This document shows positions 37,519 to 45,686 of a stretch of DNA of 64,000 nucleotides, in pieces. Position 1 is the stretch's first letter, and each line of letters starts with the position of its first letter. Under the pieces are notes generated by a model, which was not told the origin of the DNA, did no database searches, and worked only from the letters and a program-made list of their open reading frames with translations. Where the stretch lies: NCBI GenBank assembly GCA_913055735.1, contig CAJXKD010000001.1:1832281-1896280 (forward strand), in the 5' to 3' direction. The position numbers and the translations under genes are program-made. This DNA is from an uncultured Rhodospirillales bacterium (GTDB lineage: Bacteria > Pseudomonadota > Alphaproteobacteria > Rhodospirillales > UBA2165).

Positions 37519-38343
37519 ATGACATTGGTTATGGCAGGGGCCATCTCCCATGCGCCCGGCATTACCGGTCGCGAAAAGATGGCGCCGGAAGACAAGAAAA
37601 CCCGTTACTACGACGCCTGTTACCGTTTCCGCGATCATTTGTGGGATCAGAAGCCGGACGCGCTGGTACTGGTCTCGGCCGAGCATTTCGGCAACTTCTT
37701 CATGGATAAGATGCCGACCTTCTGCATTGGCCTTGCCGACGATTACCAAGGTCCCATCGAAACCGAGGAATTCCTCAACATCCCCAAGACGACCATCCCC
37801 GGCGCGCCGGAACTGGCGCGGCGCATCGCCGACGTTGCGATGCAGGAGGTAGACCTCGGTTATTCCCAGGAATGGAGTTTCGATCACGGCTTCATGGTGC
37901 CGCTGGCGTTTCTGACGCCCAAATGGGACCTGCCGATCATCCCCCTCAACATCAACTGTCAGGTGCCGCCGTTGGCGCCGTTGCAGCGCTGCCATGCGTT
38001 GGGCAAAGCGCTGCGCAAAGCCATCGATGCTCAGCCCGAGCGCATTGCGTTGATCGGTTGCGGCGGCATCAGCCATTGGCCGGCGACACCCGATTCGGGC
38101 AAGATCAACGAGGAATGGGACCGCGCCTTCCTCGAGGATTTCGTCGCCAACAAGACAGACCGGTTGCTGCGCTATTCCAACGACGAGATTTACCGGGATG
38201 CAGGTCCCGGCGGGCAAGAAGTACGCACCTTCATCACCGTCGCCGGTGCGGTCGAAGGGCATGGCGGTGAGCTATGGTGCTACGAAGCCATTCCGATCTT
38301 TGCCGTCGGCTGCACCGTGGTGAACATGGACGTCGCCGCTTAG
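37519..38343 (+). CDS. LigB-type class III extradiol ring-cleavage dioxygenase
   Basis: The catalytic partner of the LigA-like protein, 274 residues. Iron-binding His12 is in SHAPGI; other conserved residues are in SAEHFGNF, the catalytic FDHGFMVPLAF and GCGGISHWPATP. Class III extradiol dioxygenases cleave catechol-type rings next to the hydroxyls with Fe(II). Its stop interlocks with the convergent SRPBCC gene by 4 bp (38340-38343). Substrate unknown. Confidence 0.88.
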   Translation: MTLVMAGAISHAPGITGREKMAPEDKKTRYYDACYRFRDHLWDQKPDALVLVSAEHFGNFFMDKMPTFCIGLADDYQGPIETEEFLNIPKTTIPGAPELARRIADVAMQEVDLGYSQEWSFDHGFMVPLAFLTPKWDLPIIPLNINCQVPPLAPLQRCHALGKALRKAIDAQPERIALIGCGGISHWPATPDSGKINEEWDRAFLEDFVANKTDRLLRYSNDEIYRDAGPGGQEVRTFITVAGAVEGHGGELWCYEAIPIFAVGCTVVNMDVAA

Positions 38344-38795
38344 CCGCAGTACCCCGCCAATTTCTCCATGATGGAGGTCCAACCGCGCTTGTGACCGTCT
38401 GCCGAACTTTGGGTCGGCAGGCCCCGGTGGGTGAGCGTCAGGTTCGTGCCGCCCTCGCTTGGTTTCAAGTCGATGGTGACGATGGTTTCGCGCTCTTGGG
38501 TGTTCGGTGAAATCCAGGAGAATTCGAGTTTGCGGGGCCGGTCGATAATCCGATAGGCGCCCCAGTGTGGATGATCCTTATCCTCGTCCTGCATGAGGAT
38601 CGACCACTTGCCGCCGACGCGGACATCCATTGCGGCTTCTTTCACTGTGACGGTGCCGGGTCCCATCCATTGCTTCATCGCGTCCACATCGATCCAGGCG
38701 TCGAAGACATCTTCCGGCGACGCCGCGATGAATTTTGTGACGGTGATGTCGGCCAGGGCTATTTCGGTCGGTTCGAGTGTCGTTTCATCGGGCAT
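38340..38795 (-). CDS. SRPBCC/AHSA1 domain protein
   Basis: A 151-residue START-like ligand-binding protein: ITVTKFIAASPEDVFDAWIDVDAMKQWMGPG at the front and GTNLTLTHRGLP near the end, the AHSA1 subgroup. Its start overlaps the stop of the upstream ArsR gene by 11 bp. ArsR-AHSA1 pairs are very common and form small repressor-plus-binding-protein operons of mostly unknown ligand. Confidence 0.9.
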   Translation of the reverse strand: MPDETTLEPTEIALADITVTKFIAASPEDVFDAWIDVDAMKQWMGPGTVTVKEAAMDVRVGGKWSILMQDEDKDHPHWGAYRIIDRPRKLEFSWISPNTQERETIVTIDLKPSEGGTNLTLTHRGLPTQSSADGHKRGWTSIMEKLAGYCG

Positions 38796-39123
38796 CTTTT
38801 TGGTCTCCTTTGCGTGTCAGGAAGGCTTCCAAGTTGTCGAGGCGTTTCGTCCAGAAATCCCGGTAATGGTCGATCAGGTTCGCAGCTTCGTCGAGGGGCG
38901 TGCCGTTGAACTTCAGCACATGATCGCGCCCCGTGATCCTGCGCGAGACGAGCCCCGCGCGCTCCAGCACCCGTACATGTTTGGAGACGGCGTTGAGCGA
39001 CATGTCAAATGGCTCGGCCAAGTCGGTCACGCGCGTCTCGCCCTCGATCAGGCGGGCAAGGATGGCGCGCCGCGTGGGGTCCGCGAGCGCAGCAAAGGTT
39101 TGGTCGAGGGCTTGTTGGCTCAT
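38785..39123 (-). CDS. ArsR/SmtB family transcriptional regulator
   Basis: A winged-helix regulator of 112 residues: FAALADPTRRAILARL, then the recognition helix LAEPFDMSLNAVSKHVRVLERAGLVSR. No cysteine metal site is present, so it is of the metal-independent type associated with AHSA1 proteins. It is divergent from the DUF899 gene, and the 108-bp region between (39124-39231) is the likely operator. It probably represses its own operon. Confidence 0.9.
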   Translation of the reverse strand: MSQQALDQTFAALADPTRRAILARLIEGETRVTDLAEPFDMSLNAVSKHVRVLERAGLVSRRITGRDHVLKFNGTPLDEAANLIDHYRDFWTKRLDNLEAFLTRKGDQKDAR

Positions 39124-39231
39124 TTTTCTCTAAACCATTTGGTTGAATATTTTTCTTGTTTTAGGTGATTGCTCTGGTAAGATCAAGAAAATAATCAACC
39201 AACAGGTAGAATATCTTCCAGGAGCAGATCC

Positions 39232-39906
39232 ATGGACCGATTCCACGATAAGCGCTTCCCCAACGAAGACGATGCCTACCGCGCGGCGCGCAACAAGCTG
39301 CTGGAGGCCGAGATCGACTTGCGCCGTCAGACCGAGGCGGTGGCCGAGATGCGCCGGGCCTTGCCGGCCGGAGGCATTGCGGAGGACTATGTGTTCGACG
39401 CTCCCGACGGACCGGTGAAACTTTCGGACTTGTTCGCGACCGGCCGCGAGAACACCTTGGTGATCTACAGTTTCATGTACGGGCCAGACGCTGAAAGCCC
39501 ATGCCCAATGTGTGTTTCCATGCTCGACGCCCTGGATGCCGAGACACCGCACATCAACGACCGCATCAATTTCGCCGTGGTCGCCAAGGCGCCGATGGCG
39601 ACTCTGCGCGCCTGGGCGAACGGACGCGTCTGGTCGAATCTGTGCCTGCTGTCGTCGGGCGGTAACACGTACAACGTTGATTATTTCGCCGAGGATGCGG
39701 AGGGCAATCAGTGGCCGATGATCAACGTCTTCCGGAAGGCCGATGACGGCGTGCGTCATACCTGGGGCTCGGAACTGTTTCTCGCGCCGCCGGACGGCGA
39801 CATGCATAACCGCCATGCCGATATGATCTGGCCCCTATGGGCGATGTTCGATCTGACCCCGGCAGGGCGCGGCGCGGACTGGTATCCCAAGCTCTCTTAC
39901 GACTAA
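39232..39906 (+). CDS. DUF899 family thioredoxin-like protein
   Basis: The 224-residue protein belongs to DUF899: DFAxP-like DYVFDAPDGPVKLSDLF, SFMYGPDAESPCPMCVSMLDAL with a Cys-Pro-Met-Cys pair, and a C-terminal HNRHADMIWPLWAMFDLTPAGRG. A thioredoxin-like fold is predicted for the family; a role in detoxification is only suggested. AGGAG lies 6-8 bases before the ATG. Divergence from ArsR suggests shared control. Confidence 0.87.
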   Translation: MDRFHDKRFPNEDDAYRAARNKLLEAEIDLRRQTEAVAEMRRALPAGGIAEDYVFDAPDGPVKLSDLFATGRENTLVIYSFMYGPDAESPCPMCVSMLDALDAETPHINDRINFAVVAKAPMATLRAWANGRVWSNLCLLSSGGNTYNVDYFAEDAEGNQWPMINVFRKADDGVRHTWGSELFLAPPDGDMHNRHADMIWPLWAMFDLTPAGRGADWYPKLSYD

Positions 39907-39944
39907 GATTTGAGATCGCGGCTGTTCGATCCAACTTCTGTTGC

Positions 39945-40400
39945 ATGGCCAAGAAGAAATCCGACGACGACCCCTACAAGCTTTTCAAGCCGGACCTGAC
40001 ACCGAAGGAGATGCTGGAGCTCGGTGTCTTCGGCGGCTGGTATTTCGAAGGGAAACACGAAGAGTATCCCGCCGACTGGTTCAAGACGGCCAAGCTCAGC
40101 ATCGACGGATTCGACGTATCGCTAAACCGCTTCGGCGTCGCCTCCGGACAGCCGCGCGAGGTGTGGCTCGAAAAAGGCTGGATCACGCCCGAAGATCCGT
40201 TGGGTTGGTTTCAATGGTATTGCCGCTTCACCATGGGCCGCCGTCTGCCCGGCGTGGATGCGTTCCAGATCGGCCGCTGGCGGTCCTTCGGCGCCCGTCA
40301 CGGTGCCCAGGTTCGCGCCAACTGCGATCCCGGCGATGTCTATTGCCGCCCGCGGCAGCGTCAGGGCCTGCTGCAATGGGCGTTCGATCCGTTCATTTGA
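39945..40400 (+). CDS. conserved hypothetical protein
   Basis: I do not recognise a named family. The 151-residue protein has a Lys-rich start (MAKKKSDDDPYKLFKPD), then LTPKEMLELGVFGGWYFEG, EYPADWFKTAKLS, WLEKGWITPEDPLGWFQWYCRFTMGRR and a Gln/Arg-rich tail. It is rich in aromatic residues and Gly, and has no membrane segment or signal. The sequence looks well folded and codon use matches neighbours. It follows DUF899 by 38 bp and precedes DinB by 61 bp on the same strand. Confidence 0.75.
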   Translation: MAKKKSDDDPYKLFKPDLTPKEMLELGVFGGWYFEGKHEEYPADWFKTAKLSIDGFDVSLNRFGVASGQPREVWLEKGWITPEDPLGWFQWYCRFTMGRRLPGVDAFQIGRWRSFGARHGAQVRANCDPGDVYCRPRQRQGLLQWAFDPFI

Positions 40401-40461
40401 ATGCTATACTTCCGTCAAACGATACACACCCGGCGCCGGGGCGCCGGAGGAGGAGGCATCT

Positions 40462-40995
40462 ATGAAGGACAAGACCTATATCCGGGCCTTGATGGACTAC
40501 AACAAATGGGCCAACGGCGTGGTCTACCAATCGGTCAGCGAATTGCCCCAGGATGAGGTAACCAAGGAGCGGCCCAATCTGATGAAATCCATGCTGGGCG
40601 CGCTCAATCACCTGCTGACGGTCGACATGATCTGGATGGCGCATCTGGAAGGCCGCGATCACGGCATGCCGGAATTACGGCCGATGCTTCACGACAATCT
40701 GGATGATCTATGGGACGCGCGGAAAGCGATGGACGATAAGATTCTTGCCTATATAGACGCGCTCGATCCGGACGCGTTGGAAGAGGAGGTGGACTACGAA
40801 TTGATCGGCGGCAACAAGGGCCGCCTGTCACGCGCCATGATCCTTACCCATCTTGCCACCCATGGCTGCTATCATCGCGGCTGGGTCGCCGATATGTATG
40901 GCCAGCTCCCGCAGATCCCGCCCATCTTCGACATCCCCGTGTATGAACGCGCCCGGCGCGAACCGGACGGTGAGACACTGACACCCTTGCCGTAA
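40462..40995 (+). CDS. DinB family protein
   Basis: A 177-residue four-helix bundle of the DinB/YfiT superfamily. Candidate metal ligands are the His in GALNHLLTVDMIW and the His pair in THLATHGCYHRGWVADM. Members are metal-dependent thiol transferases or of unknown role. The ATG has GGAGGAGGAGG 9 bases upstream; the longer in-frame reading is not needed. A bidirectional-looking terminator follows directly. Confidence 0.89.
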   Translation: MKDKTYIRALMDYNKWANGVVYQSVSELPQDEVTKERPNLMKSMLGALNHLLTVDMIWMAHLEGRDHGMPELRPMLHDNLDDLWDARKAMDDKILAYIDALDPDALEEEVDYELIGGNKGRLSRAMILTHLATHGCYHRGWVADMYGQLPQIPPIFDIPVYERARREPDGETLTPLP

Positions 40996-41025
40996 GAAAA
41001 AAGGCTGCCATTCGGCAGCCTTTTT
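40995..41025. terminator. bidirectional intrinsic terminator between dinB-like gene and rpsD
   Basis: AAGGCTGCC, a four-base loop ATTC, and GGCAGCCTT form a 9-bp perfect stem (41001-41022) flanked by A6 on the left and T5 on the right. It can therefore stop transcription from both converging genes. This is the clearest terminator in the window. Confidence 0.9.
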
Positions 41026-41046
41026 CGATTTGGTGTTCGGCGCCAA

Positions 41047-41661
41047 TTAGCGCGAATAGAACTCGATCACGAGGTTCGGTTCCATCTGCACCGGATAGGG
41101 CACGTCGGCCAATAGCGGCGCGCGAACGAAACTGCCGCTCATCTTCTTGTGGTCGACGGTCATGTAATCGGGCACGTCGCGCTCCGGCGAGGCCACCGCT
41201 TCGAGCACCATCGGCAACTCGCGGGATTTTTCCTTCACCTCGATGACGTCGCCGTCCTGAACCATGTAGGACGGGATGTTGACGCGCTTGCCGTTGACCC
41301 GGATGTGGCCGTGATTGATGAACTGGCGCGCGGAAAACACCGTGGGAACGAATTTCAGGCGGTAGACCACGGCGTCTAGACGGCGCTCGAGAATGCCGAT
41401 GAGGTTCTCCGATGTATCGCCCTTGATGTCGTTGGCTCTTTCGTAATAGCGGCGGAACTGGCGCTCGCCGATATTGCCGTAATAGCCCTTCAGCTTCTGC
41501 TTGGCTTGCAGCTGCAGGCCGTAGTCGGACGGCTTCTTGCGCCGCTGGCCGTGGAGGCCGGGGCCGTATTCACGCTTGTTGAAGGGGCTTTTGGGCCGGC
41601 CCCACAGGTTGACCCGGAGGCGGCGGTCGATCTTGTACTTCGCACGAATGCGCTTGGACAT
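41047..41661 (-). CDS. rpsD: 30S ribosomal protein S4
   Basis: Primary 16S rRNA-binding protein of the small subunit, 204 residues. It has the start [21 protein letters not shown], the S4 RNA-binding domain ([36 protein letters not shown]) and no zinc-type cysteines. AAGGAAAA lies upstream of the ATG. A strong promoter lies 100-130 bases upstream. As in many alphaproteobacteria it is monocistronic and outside the ribosomal clusters. Confidence 0.98.
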   Translation of the reverse strand: MSKRIRAKYKIDRRLRVNLWGRPKSPFNKREYGPGLHGQRRKKPSDYGLQLQAKQKLKGYYGNIGERQFRRYYERANDIKGDTSENLIGILERRLDAVVYRLKFVPTVFSARQFINHGHIRVNGKRVNIPSYMVQDGDVIEVKEKSRELPMVLEAVASPERDVPDYMTVDHKKMSGSFVRAPLLADVPYPVQMEPNLVIEFYSR

Positions 41662-41762
41662 GTCACAATTTTCCTTTGTTGGTTCGTGTCCCGGTAGGCC
41701 CGTTTTTTGGGCGGAGCCTCCGGACAAGCCGGAACCTCACGTTCCCGGGAATAAGGCGCGGC

Positions 41763-41790
41763 ACTATAGGGATTTGGGCCGGTATGTCAA
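41763..41790 (-). promoter_or_regulatory. strong sigma70 promoter of rpsD
   Basis: The minus strand reads TTGACA (41790-41785), a 16-bp spacer and TATAGT (41768-41763), a near-consensus housekeeping promoter. It predicts a transcript starting near 41756 with a leader of about 95 bases before the rpsD ATG. The leader contains GC-rich inverted stretches (GGCCCG near 41697, and CTCCGG/CCGG around 41718-41731). Confidence 0.75.
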
Positions 41791-41842
41791 TTAGGCTGGG
41801 CAGCTCGGGCGGTCGGGCCCGAAAAACCGGGAATTCCAGGGG

Positions 41843-42406
41843 TTAGGCCGGATCCAGCTCGGCATCCCAATAGAGGAAATCGCGCCAGCTCTCATGAAGG
41901 TAATTGGGCGGGAAACCCCGCCCGATGTCTTGAAGCTGATAATTGCTCGGCTGCATAGGCCGCTGCCGGAGACTCATACCGGCTTCCCTCAGCGACATAT
42001 TGCTTTTGGCCAGATTGCAGGCCGCGCAGGCGGTAACCACGTTGGTCCATTCCGTCCGCCCGCCCTTGGAGCGGGGCACCACGTGATCGAAGGTCAGTTC
42101 ATGGGTCGGAAAACCCTGCCAGCAATATTGGCAGACGAACCGGTCGCGGAGGAAGACGTTGAACCGTGTGAAGGCGGGCCGCCGGTTATGCTGCACATAT
42201 TCCTTGAGCGAGATGACGCTCGGCAGCTTCATCTCCCAGCTGGGCGAATGGATGACCGTATCATATTCGGAGATCACGTTGACCCGGTCGAGAAACACCG
42301 CTTTGACGGCGTCTTGCCAGGACCAGAGCGACAGGGGGAAGTAGTTGAGCGGCCGGAAGTCGGCGTTCAACACCAGGGCAGGACAGTTATCGGCTGTTGC
42401 TACCAT
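41843..42406 (-). CDS. HNH endonuclease
   Basis: The 187-residue protein contains the HNH core: CQYCWQGF, THELTFDHVVPRSKGG with the catalytic His, TNVVTACAACN and the zinc-binding CxxC pairs. This chromosomal HNH protein is widely conserved in alphaproteobacteria without an associated mobile element, so a housekeeping DNA role is more likely than homing. ATG 42406 has GGGAAG 8 bases upstream. The upstream flank (42430-42460) is an unusual T-rich tract. Confidence 0.88.
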   Translation of the reverse strand: MVATADNCPALVLNADFRPLNYFPLSLWSWQDAVKAVFLDRVNVISEYDTVIHSPSWEMKLPSVISLKEYVQHNRRPAFTRFNVFLRDRFVCQYCWQGFPTHELTFDHVVPRSKGGRTEWTNVVTACAACNLAKSNMSLREAGMSLRQRPMQPSNYQLQDIGRGFPPNYLHESWRDFLYWDAELDPA

Positions 42407-42533
42407 GGAATATCTTCCCTTCACTCTTAAAAATAATAATTTTTTTCCTTTTTTTCAACCGCTTAAGTGACGGGAACCCGAACGGTTGCGTGAAGTTTAG
42501 ATGACAAACCGCGGCAACGGGTGCGGGTGCGAC

Positions 42534-43208
42534 TTACCCGCCAAATATCTGGGCCAGGAAGGCGCAGCCGATTCCGATGCCCTCGGGATCGATGCCGTGT
42601 CCGAGGCCCGGGCGCACATGCGCTTCGACCGGCACGTGAACGGCCTTCAAGGTGTCGACGGCGGGTGCCTGGGTTTCGATCGGGATCAGGTCGTCGGTGT
42701 CACCGTTGATCAGGGTTACCGGCGGCCGAGCGGTGATTTCCTCGGCCAGCACGTCGGAGCCCAGCAACAGCCCCGAGTAGCCGAGAATGCCGGCAATCTC
42801 GGTGGGCCGGCGCAGCCCGGTGAACAGCGACATCATAGTGCCTTGCGAGAAACCGACCAGCGCCAGCTGTTTCGGCGCCAACCCGTGGTTCTCAAGCTGC
42901 TGATCGATGAAGGCGTCGATGATCGGCCGGGCCGAGCGGGCGCCGTCCAGCATGGCTTGCGGCGCGCGGTCCTGCAGCGAGAACCATTGATAGCCGGCAT
43001 TGAAGCCGGGCGGCGCCATATCGCAGCGGAACGGTGCGTCCGGCGACAGAAAGCGTGCGTCGGGAAGCGCCTGTGCGAAATAGGGCGCAAGATTGATGAG
43101 ATCGTTGCCATCGGCGCCCAGGCCATGCAATAGGATCACAAGTTGCTTGGGGTCACCGCCATTGGCGGGGCCAAAAGAGGGGCCGGTCAATTGAGGAATA
43201 TTTGTCAT
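42534..43208 (-). CDS. alpha/beta hydrolase (carboxylesterase/phospholipase family)
   Basis: A 224-residue serine hydrolase: LVILLHGLGADGND oxyanion block, the nucleophile Ser in LVGFSQGTMMSL, Asp in NGDTDDLIP and His in PGLGHGID. It matches the acyl-protein thioesterase-like carboxylesterase group (YpfH-like). It is cytoplasmic. It stands alone between the HNH gene and divergent gluQRS. Confidence 0.9.
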   Translation of the reverse strand: MTNIPQLTGPSFGPANGGDPKQLVILLHGLGADGNDLINLAPYFAQALPDARFLSPDAPFRCDMAPPGFNAGYQWFSLQDRAPQAMLDGARSARPIIDAFIDQQLENHGLAPKQLALVGFSQGTMMSLFTGLRRPTEIAGILGYSGLLLGSDVLAEEITARPPVTLINGDTDDLIPIETQAPAVDTLKAVHVPVEAHVRPGLGHGIDPEGIGIGCAFLAQIFGG

Positions 43209-43280
43209 GATGGCGGCAGTCTAACGGCCCGTAGGCGCCGACCCAAGTCCATAGCTTAGCTAAAAGAACAGACTTCCTGA

Positions 43281-44144
43281 ATGTCCCAAGACACGTCGAC
43301 CACCGTTACCCGTTTCGCGCCGTCGCCCTCCGGCTATTTGCATCTTGGCCATGCGTATTCGGCGCTCTATGCCGAAAAAGCGGCGCGCGAGTCGGGCGGG
43401 CGTTTCCTGTTGCGCATTGAAGATATCGACCGGGGCCGCTGCCGTCCCGAGTTCGAAACCGCCATTTACGAGGATCTAGCGTGGCTCGGCCTCTCATGGG
43501 AAGAACCAGTGCGCCGCCAATCCGATCACATGGACGAGTACCGCGTGACCGCGTCGGCACTCGAGGCGCGCGGTCTGTTGTATCCGTGTTTCTGTACGCG
43601 TAAGGAAATCCTGGCCGAGGTGGAGGCGGCGGGTCATGCGCCCCACGGTCCCGACGGCCCCCTCTATCCCGGTACCTGCCGGAAGCTGTCCGCCGACGAG
43701 CGGCTGGCTCGCAAGACCGCGGGAGACGCGTTCGCGTTGCGGCTCGATGTCAATCGCGCGCTGGCGGAAACGGGGCCGTTGTCCTGGACGGAAATCAGCG
43801 AGGGGGAAATCGCCGCCGATCCGGCCCTGTTCGGCGACGTCGTTCTTGCGCGCAAAGACGTACCGACCAGCTACCACCTTTCGGTCACCATGGATGATGC
43901 GTTGCAGGGCGTGACCCTGGTGACGCGGGGCGTCGACTTGAAACCCGCCACCCAACTTCACCGGCTGCTGCAGGCGCTGCTCGGCCTGCCGACCCCACGT
44001 TACGATCATCATGGCTTGCTGACGGACGAGTTGGGCCGCCGCTATGCCAAACGTGACAAGGCGGCGACATTGCGTGCGCTGCGCGAGGCCGGGCGCACGC
44101 CCGAAGAGGTGCGCGCTCTGGCGCACGACGGCGCGCCCACATAG
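43281..44144 (+). CDS. gluQ: glutamyl-Q tRNA(Asp) synthetase
   Basis: A truncated class I GluRS paralogue (287 residues) that attaches glutamate to queuosine 34 of tRNA-Asp, not to tRNA-Glu. The HIGH motif is in RFAPSPSGYLHLGHAYSAL. Zinc ligands are in YPCFCTRKEI and YPGTC. The KMSKS-like loop reads YAKRDKAATLRALR. The anticodon-binding domain is absent, as expected. It ends 9 bp before the convergent YtoQ gene. Confidence 0.93.
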   Translation: MSQDTSTTVTRFAPSPSGYLHLGHAYSALYAEKAARESGGRFLLRIEDIDRGRCRPEFETAIYEDLAWLGLSWEEPVRRQSDHMDEYRVTASALEARGLLYPCFCTRKEILAEVEAAGHAPHGPDGPLYPGTCRKLSADERLARKTAGDAFALRLDVNRALAETGPLSWTEISEGEIAADPALFGDVVLARKDVPTSYHLSVTMDDALQGVTLVTRGVDLKPATQLHRLLQALLGLPTPRYDHHGLLTDELGRRYAKRDKAATLRALREAGRTPEEVRALAHDGAPT

Positions 44145-44153
44145 ACCTAAATT

Positions 44154-44612
44154 CTAGAGATTGCCGTTGATGGCGTAATCGAGGACACGGACGACCTGAT
44201 CCGGCGACTTGGCGACCGCAAGGGCGGCGGCGTCGACTTCCTTCAGGGCGTGGGTCAGCGCATCGTCATGCAGCACGATCATCGGCTTGCCGAGGGCGGC
44301 GGCGAAGCCCGCATCGAACGCGGCATTCCATTGGCGGTACTTGTCGCCGAATTTAACCACGACGACGTCCGATTTTTCGATCAGCGTGCGCGTACGGATG
44401 GCGTTCACCTGCGCACCCTTGTGATCCTTCCAGAAGTCGTTGTCTTCCTGACCGAGGATCTCGACGCCGCAATCGTCGCTGGCGTCGTGGTTTGTCACCG
44501 GCGCCACCAACTCGACGGGAAGCTCGCGGGACCGGCAGCCGGTCTTGATCTGATCGCGCCAATCGCTGTGGATCTCACCGGAAAGGTAAACGGTCCAAGT
44601 CCTATCTGCCAT
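44154..44612 (-). CDS. YtoQ family protein
   Basis: A 152-residue protein with the YtoQ signature: VYLSGEIHSDWRDQI, PVTNHDASDDCGVEILG, and VVVVKFGDKYRQWNAAFDAGFAAALGKP. The fold resembles nucleoside 2-deoxyribosyltransferases and TIR-like domains; no activity is established. A strong AAGGAGGA lies upstream of the ATG. The Nudix gene lies 52 bp upstream on the same strand and the two may be co-transcribed. Confidence 0.88.
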   Translation of the reverse strand: MADRTWTVYLSGEIHSDWRDQIKTGCRSRELPVELVAPVTNHDASDDCGVEILGQEDNDFWKDHKGAQVNAIRTRTLIEKSDVVVVKFGDKYRQWNAAFDAGFAAALGKPMIVLHDDALTHALKEVDAAALAVAKSPDQVVRVLDYAINGNL

Positions 44613-44664
44613 TGGGGTCCTCCTTAGATTTTGAAACGGTTGGCTCTGTCTTGCCGGGTTCGGC

Positions 44665-45513
44665 CTATCGGTGCAAGCCCTTCAGCAACGCGATGTAGTC
44701 AGGGTGTTCCGGCGGGATGATGCCGTGGCGAATGAGGAAGTCGACGATCACTAGGTTGCAATTGAACTTGAAATCGAAGGTTTCATCGACGATGCGGGCG
44801 ATTTCTTCTACCGGCCAACGGTAAAACTCCGCGATCTCGCCATCTGCGTTCACCGGTGTGAAATCGGCGGGTAATTCCATGTCGTAGCAGAACATGGTGT
44901 CCGGCTTGAGCCCGCCTTTTGTCTCCATGGCATAGGAAATGGCGCCGGTGGATACGGCGGTCCGGGCGATTTCCGGCGGGATGGAGGCTTCCTCGCCGCA
45001 TTCCTTGACGACGTTTTCCATGAGGCTGAGACCGACAGGCTGGCCCCCGGCAACCATGTTGTCGAGCATGTTGGGACAGACGGTGCGGTCGGCACCGCGT
45101 CGACCGATCCACATATCGATCCCACCGTCGGCGCGTCGGACATAGCCGTTGATGTGCACTCCGAAGGCGCGCACGCCGAACAAGGGCACCGCGGCGCGCT
45201 CCATTTCGAACCAAGCGTCTTTCCCATAGCCTTCGACGACCGGGTAATTCTCGTCGCGCCAGGGCGGCATCAAATCGTCCGCCGTCATTTGGCGCAGGAC
45301 ACGGTCGACGGCGTGGGTGCGGCTTTGGTAATCCGAAAGGCCGGCTGCCAGATCGACGCGGTCATCGCCAACCGTGAAGACGTCCGGAAAGTCGCGCAGA
45401 CGGTTCGCAACCGCGGGCCGGATCGCGCCGACTTCGGCGCCCTCAACCCGGAACGGATTGAAATTGGTGGGGTCGTGATTGTTGCAGGCGGCAATGTGAT
45501 CGAGAAAGCTCAT
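44665..45513 (-). CDS. DUF4743/Nudix hydrolase
   Basis: A 282-residue protein with an N-terminal DUF4743 domain (about 1-110) and a C-terminal Nudix domain. The Nudix box reads GGQPVGLSLMENVVKECGEEASI: the KECGEE metal site is present, but the first Glu of the consensus G-x5-E is Leu, as usual in this subgroup. Relatives include plant Nudix 20/24 and fungal thiamine-pyrophosphokinase-linked proteins that hydrolyse oxidised thiamine diphosphates. No thiamine gene is nearby. Confidence 0.87.
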   Translation of the reverse strand: MSFLDHIAACNNHDPTNFNPFRVEGAEVGAIRPAVANRLRDFPDVFTVGDDRVDLAAGLSDYQSRTHAVDRVLRQMTADDLMPPWRDENYPVVEGYGKDAWFEMERAAVPLFGVRAFGVHINGYVRRADGGIDMWIGRRGADRTVCPNMLDNMVAGGQPVGLSLMENVVKECGEEASIPPEIARTAVSTGAISYAMETKGGLKPDTMFCYDMELPADFTPVNADGEIAEFYRWPVEEIARIVDETFDFKFNCNLVIVDFLIRHGIIPPEHPDYIALLKGLHR

Positions 45514-45540
45514 CGATGATCCAGAAATAGAAACCCGATA

Positions 45541-45580
45541 AAGAAACCCCGGGCAGGTGCGTTTAAGTACCTGCCCGGGG
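45541..45580 (-). terminator. perfect 12-bp hairpin, putative terminator of gcrA transcript
   Basis: CCCCGGGCAGGT (45547-45558) and ACCTGCCCGGGG (45569-45580) pair without mismatch around a 10-base loop. On the minus strand the stem is followed by TTTCTT, the layout of an intrinsic terminator for transcription leaving gcrA. It stands 33 bp before the Nudix start, so it separates the two genes. Confidence 0.65.
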
Positions 45581-45613
45581 TTCCGGGATCAACAGGATCG
45601 CTGAGAAGGACTA

Positions 45614-45671
45614 GCGCAATATCCGGTCAAATTGATCCGGCGTTGATCTATTTGACCGGATTTACTTGCGC
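45614..45671. repeat. 58-bp imperfect inverted repeat in gcrA-Nudix gap
   Basis: The left arm is GCGCAA, then TCCGGTCAAAT, then GATC; the right arm is GATC, then ATTTGACCGGA, then TTGCGC, around CGGCGTT. The dyad spans nearly the whole 58 bp with small internal bulges. It is extragenic and lies between two other hairpins, consistent with a palindromic repeat element rather than a protein site. Confidence 0.75.
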
Positions 45672-45686
45672 TGGAATCAACAATTT

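Noticed and set aside
41843..42406. HNH gene as a homing endonuclease of a mobile intron
   Set aside because: It is a free-standing gene with normal codon use and no intron or intein context; similar genes are core in alphaproteobacteria.
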